64,000 bases of DNA from Amycolatopsis bartoniae (GTDB lineage: Bacteria > Actinomycetota > Actinomycetes > Mycobacteriales > Pseudonocardiaceae). A program made the translations under genes and the position numbers. Of this stretch, positions 61,873-64,000 are shown piece after piece; position 1 is the first letter of the stretch; the number at the start of each line of letters is the position of its first letter. The notes beneath the pieces are model-generated. The model worked only from the letters and a program-made list of their open reading frames with translations, did not search any database and was not told where the DNA came from. The stretch lies in assembly GCF_014191255.1 (NCBI RefSeq), contig NZ_JACHWH010000001.1:2170001-2234000 (forward strand), written 5' to 3'.

Positions 61873-62190
61873 ATGAGGTCCGCACACATGAGCCGCCGAC
61901 AGGCCGAAGCGCATTTCGACGGCTTGGACACCGACTACGACGAGGTTTTCGCTGTTCAGGCGCACGCGACACAGCGTGCCGATGCTGAGGAGCTGGCCGC
62001 CGCGCACACGTTGCTCGACGAGCTGGACGCAGAGCTTGAGGCGGCAGGACTCGCCGCGCTGGTCCGGGTTCCGCGGTTCCTCGACTCGCGTCGAGCGGGT
62101 CGCTCGCGCCGCCGGGTCGACCGGACGGCGTTGCGGTCGCTGCCGACGCGCCTGGACGCCACCGACCTGATGGAGGGAGACGCCGCCTGA
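61873..62190 (+). CDS. First gene of a coupled element operon, unknown
   Basis: The 105-residue protein has a helical middle (AEELAAAHTLLDELDAELEAAGLAALV) and an Arg-rich C-terminal part. ATG 61873 is chosen because GAGAGGA lies 7 bases upstream; an ATG inside the palindrome (61831) is an alternative. Its TGA shares a base with the ATG of the following small gene (TGATG). No family is recognised. Confidence 0.6.
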   Translation: MRSAHMSRRQAEAHFDGLDTDYDEVFAVQAHATQRADAEELAAAHTLLDELDAELEAAGLAALVRVPRFLDSRRAGRSRRRVDRTALRSLPTRLDATDLMEGDAA

Positions 62191-62345
62191 TGGTCCGACT
62201 CCTGATCACTGACCCCGGCGCGGCGCATCCCGCCAAGAACGCCGCCGCGCCGGGACTCCCCAAGCAGCCAACAAACCGTTCGGAGAGGGGTCTCATGGTA
62301 GGCACTTCTGCTTCCCGCGTGCACCACGTCGGGGGTGGCCACTGA
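62190..62345 (+). CDS. 51-residue peptide gene in the coupled operon
   Basis: ATG 62190 overlaps the preceding stop by one base, and the TGA (62343-62345) overlaps the next ATG at 62345 by one base. The product is Pro/Ala-rich and basic (HPAKNAAAPGLPKQPTNRSERG). The position, with both ends coupled, suggests a real gene or a translational relay. No family is recognised. Confidence 0.5.
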   Translation: MVRLLITDPGAAHPAKNAAAPGLPKQPTNRSERGLMVGTSASRVHHVGGGH

Positions 62346-62770
62346 TGTCACTCCACAGCCTGACCCTTCCGCTGTGGGCGGAGTGGGAGGACGCATCCAG
62401 CGAGGTGCTTGAGCTGCGCCCGATCCGGGTGAAGTTCCGGTACCGCTCTGATGACCCCTTCGCGATCCTGCTCGACTTCGCTGTCGGCTCCGAGTTGTGG
62501 GTTCGCTGGACGATCGCCCGTGAGCTACTGGCTGATGGCCTGGTGCAGGACTCGGGGGAGGGGGATGTGCACATCGCGCCGGACTCGGACCTGTCGTCGC
62601 GCGTCTGGCTGGCCTTCTCGACGCCAACCGGCGTCGCGGTGTTCGCCTTCCAGCGCTCGGACCTGGAAACGGCGCTTGCCGAGACCGAAGTGCTCGTACC
62701 GATCGGAAGCGAGTCAGCACTCATCGACTGGGACCGCGAGCTGAAGCACCTTCGAGGTGATGCCGCATGA
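62345..62770 (+). CDS. SsgA-family (SALP) protein
   Basis: The 141-residue protein shows the SALP signature: VKFRYRSDDPFAILLDFAVGSELWVRWTIARELLADGLVQDSGEGDVHIAPD, then VWLAFSTPTGVAVFAF and an acidic C-terminus with LIDWDRELKHL. SALPs (SsgA/SsgB) mark and regulate sporulation septa in streptomycetes by localising FtsZ. Its presence on an integrated element is unusual and may influence the host's septation during transfer. It overlaps the next gene by 4 bases. Confidence 0.88.
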   Translation: MSLHSLTLPLWAEWEDASSEVLELRPIRVKFRYRSDDPFAILLDFAVGSELWVRWTIARELLADGLVQDSGEGDVHIAPDSDLSSRVWLAFSTPTGVAVFAFQRSDLETALAETEVLVPIGSESALIDWDRELKHLRGDAA

Positions 62771-63081
62771 CTTCCCACTCGGTTCTGTACATCCTCGCCG
62801 GACTCGCCGCTGTTGGTCTCTTCTCGACGTGGCGTTCTGGCCGGAAGTCCGCCCTCAAGGCGCGCAACGGGGTCCGCGAAGTCACCCGCATGACCGGCAA
62901 CGCCGTTCGGACCTTGCTCACGGCCGCGCTGATCGTCGGCGTGCAATGGCTGGTCATTCGCTTCTGGCACAACACAACCGCGCTGCTCATCGTGCTCATC
63001 GTTCCGGCGCTGTTCGCCGGCGCCGCGGTCGCGCGTCTGCTCGCGGTGACCGAGATCGTCACGACCAGGGGGCACTCATGA
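62767..63081 (+). CDS. Small membrane protein of the transfer-like operon
   Basis: The 104-residue protein has three hydrophobic segments (about 6-22, 49-66 and 70-95: LLIVLIVPALFAGAAVARLLAV), with basic residues between the first and second (WRSGRKSALKARNG). No family is recognised. It overlaps both neighbours by 4 bases, so it is coupled to the SsgA-like and DUF2637 proteins. Small membrane (Spd-type) proteins of this sort accompany conjugation genes in actinomycete elements. Confidence 0.7.
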   Translation: MTSHSVLYILAGLAAVGLFSTWRSGRKSALKARNGVREVTRMTGNAVRTLLTAALIVGVQWLVIRFWHNTTALLIVLIVPALFAGAAVARLLAVTEIVTTRGHS

Positions 63082-63896
63082 CAGAGACTCGGGAAGACGT
63101 GCCGTCGACGGCGGACAAGCTGAGGCAGGAGGCCGCTACCGCGGCTCAGGTGCGGGCGCTGTCGAACAACCCGGACGTGGTCGCGCTACGGGTGGAGAAA
63201 GTCCGGTCCTTCGTGGACTCACTGGTGTGGGTTGGGATCTTCCTCGGACTTGCCTTCACGATGGTCAACGTCCAGACCTTCGCGGCCTCCGGTGCCGTCA
63301 CCGGGTCGTTGCCGTGGCTCGCGGCCTGGTTGCTGGACCCGATGGTGTCGCTCGTGCTCGTCGCTGTGCTGCGGGCGGAGCAGATCACCGCTCGATACCA
63401 AGTCCACGTAGGAACGTGGGCGCACCGGACGAAGTGGTTCGCGTTCCTCGCCACGTACGCGATGAACACGTGGCGCTCGTGGACGCGGGTGGACGTGGCC
63501 GGAGTGGTGCTGCACTCGGTTCCGCCGGTGCTGGTCTTCCTGGCAGCCGAGACCGCGCCGGTGCTCCGGGATCGACTCACCGAGGCCGTTGCTCGCGCCG
63601 CTGCTCCGGCGTTCACGGGCGCTCCTGCGGAGACCGTTCACGAGACACGCGAGGAGGCCCCGTCGCGACCGGTCGTTCAGCGGCGCAAGCCGAAGGCGAA
63701 GCCCGGGCGGAAGTTGCGCGCGGACTACCTGGCGGAAGCGCGAGCGGCGTGGACCCCGGGGATCGAGGTCACTCCCGCGTGGGTGCGGTCGGTCTGCCCG
63801 GAGATTTCGCGGGGGACCAGCAAGAACGTCGCGGACGAGTTGCGCGCTGAGGTTGTCAGCGCTCCGACCGACGAGCCACGTGAGGAGGCCGCCTGA
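63078..63896 (+). CDS. DUF2637 membrane protein
   Basis: The 272-residue protein has an N-terminal soluble helix, then four membrane helices (about 45-170) and the DUF2637-typical VWVGIFLGLAFTMVNVQTFAASGAVTGSLPWLAAWLLDPMVSLVLVAVLRAEQ. A cytoplasmic C-terminal domain with basic residues follows (RRKPKAKPGRKLR) and an HTH-like segment (VRSVCPEISRGTSKNVADEL). DUF2637 proteins are found mainly next to FtsK-type transfer genes of actinomycete integrative elements. It is coupled to the preceding gene (ATGA) and to the following one (TGATG). Confidence 0.85.
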   Translation: MTETREDVPSTADKLRQEAATAAQVRALSNNPDVVALRVEKVRSFVDSLVWVGIFLGLAFTMVNVQTFAASGAVTGSLPWLAAWLLDPMVSLVLVAVLRAEQITARYQVHVGTWAHRTKWFAFLATYAMNTWRSWTRVDVAGVVLHSVPPVLVFLAAETAPVLRDRLTEAVARAAAPAFTGAPAETVHETREEAPSRPVVQRRKPKAKPGRKLRADYLAEARAAWTPGIEVTPAWVRSVCPEISRGTSKNVADELRAEVVSAPTDEPREEAA

Positions 63897-64000
63897 TGCC
63901 CGCTTCCGACGACCAAGGCCGTGATGACGACTTCCACCGTGAGGAGCCCATGAACACCTCCGATCAGGAGCCCGTGAACACCGGCGACAGCGAGGCCACC
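63896..64000 (+). CDS. Partial gene, N-terminus only, possible transfer protein
   Basis: ATG 63896 overlaps the DUF2637 stop by one base and the frame stays open to the window edge. The visible 35 residues are acidic and repetitive (HREEPMNTSDQEPVNTGDSEAT), resembling disordered N-termini of FtsK/TraB-like translocases that usually follow DUF2637 genes. The identity cannot be shown from this fragment. Confidence 0.4.
   Translation, partial: MPASDDQGRDDDFHREEPMNTSDQEPVNTGDSEAT

Larger units (their letters stand above)
53739..64000. mobile_element. Integrated element (AICE-like), left end to window edge
   Basis: The left end is the tRNA-Thr 3' fragment. The right end is outside the window. 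To its right the gene content changes from housekeeping/metabolic to small regulators (XRE, GntR), ImmA peptidase, DUF2188, DUF2637, an SsgA-like protein and many coupled small genes. This set is typical of actinomycete integrative and conjugative elements and related plasmids. Genes 56470-57350 also have clearly lower GC than the rest. Integrase, excisionase, replication and FtsK-type transfer genes were not seen. Confidence 0.75.

Noticed and set aside
53739-64000. Search for an integrase, excisionase or replication gene in the element portion
   Set aside because: None of the products in view has tyrosine or serine recombinase motifs, a Rep signature or an excisionase fold; these probably lie beyond the window.

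Overview
The window is high-GC DNA from an actinomycete, most likely the family Pseudonocardiaceae (an Amycolatopsis-like organism). The evidence is the strong GC bias at third codon positions, frequent GTG and TTG starts, an AftA-type arabinogalactan arabinosyltransferase, a DasR-type regulator with a dre operator, an ectABCD operon, and an integrated element of the actinomycete type. From family knowledge, the left part follows the gene order of Mycobacterium tuberculosis Rv0438c to Rv0414c (moeA2, psd, pssA, CDC48-like ATPase, virR, DUF3263, def, thiC, thiD, then thiG/S/O/E). This was recalled from memory, not computed.

Positions 1-11,400 hold the 3' part of moeA, a small GlsB-like membrane protein, a 56-codon reverse-strand gene, psd-pssA (phosphatidylethanolamine synthesis), a two-domain AAA ATPase, the VirR-like/DUF3263 pair, peptide deformylase, an anchored pseudo-nuclease, a multidomain exonuclease, a trypsin/PDZ protease without signal peptide, and a quinone-oxidoreductase-like enzyme. 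Positions 11,480-18,363 form a thiamine locus: a TPP riboswitch before thiC-thiD-thiD2, and a second TPP riboswitch before thiO-thiS-thiG, divergent from thiE. A MarR gene lies between them.

Positions 18,368-34,800 hold a proline/threonine-rich membrane protein, an MFS exporter, and an amino-sugar divergon (DasR-like regulator against a SIS-domain deaminase and a sugar kinase, with a perfect dre core between). Next come a DUF3159 membrane protein, an SGNH hydrolase, an unrecognised two-gene unit related to DUF6932, the ectoine/hydroxyectoine operon (ectA-ectB-ectC-ectD), an Abi-alpha protein, a LapA-like protein, and a quinone-detoxification-like operon divergent from a MarR regulator. Positions 34,757-40,633 are a five-gene reverse-strand operon for benzoyl-CoA epoxidation (boxC, boxB, benzoate-CoA ligase, an amidohydrolase, a RidA protein), divergent from ilvD. 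Positions 42,600-53,729 carry small membrane and CoA-binding proteins, aftA (apparently with a CTG start), a GH25 hydrolase, a TlpA-like lipoprotein, a CPBP protease, an FtsX-type ABC exporter and a divergent NarL-type two-component system.

At 53,739-53,780 the chromosome shows only the 3' half of a tRNA-Thr gene (TGT anticodon). From there to the window end lies an integrated element: a membrane-bound 11-residue-repeat protein, DUF2188 and a small partner, an XRE/ImmA pair of visibly lower GC, several XRE and GntR regulators around palindromic operators, a kinase of the aminoglycoside phosphotransferase fold, and a tightly coupled operon of small proteins including an SsgA-family protein and a DUF2637 membrane protein. 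This matches the layout of actinomycete integrative and conjugative elements. Its integrase, replication and FtsK/Tra genes are not in view and probably lie beyond the right edge.
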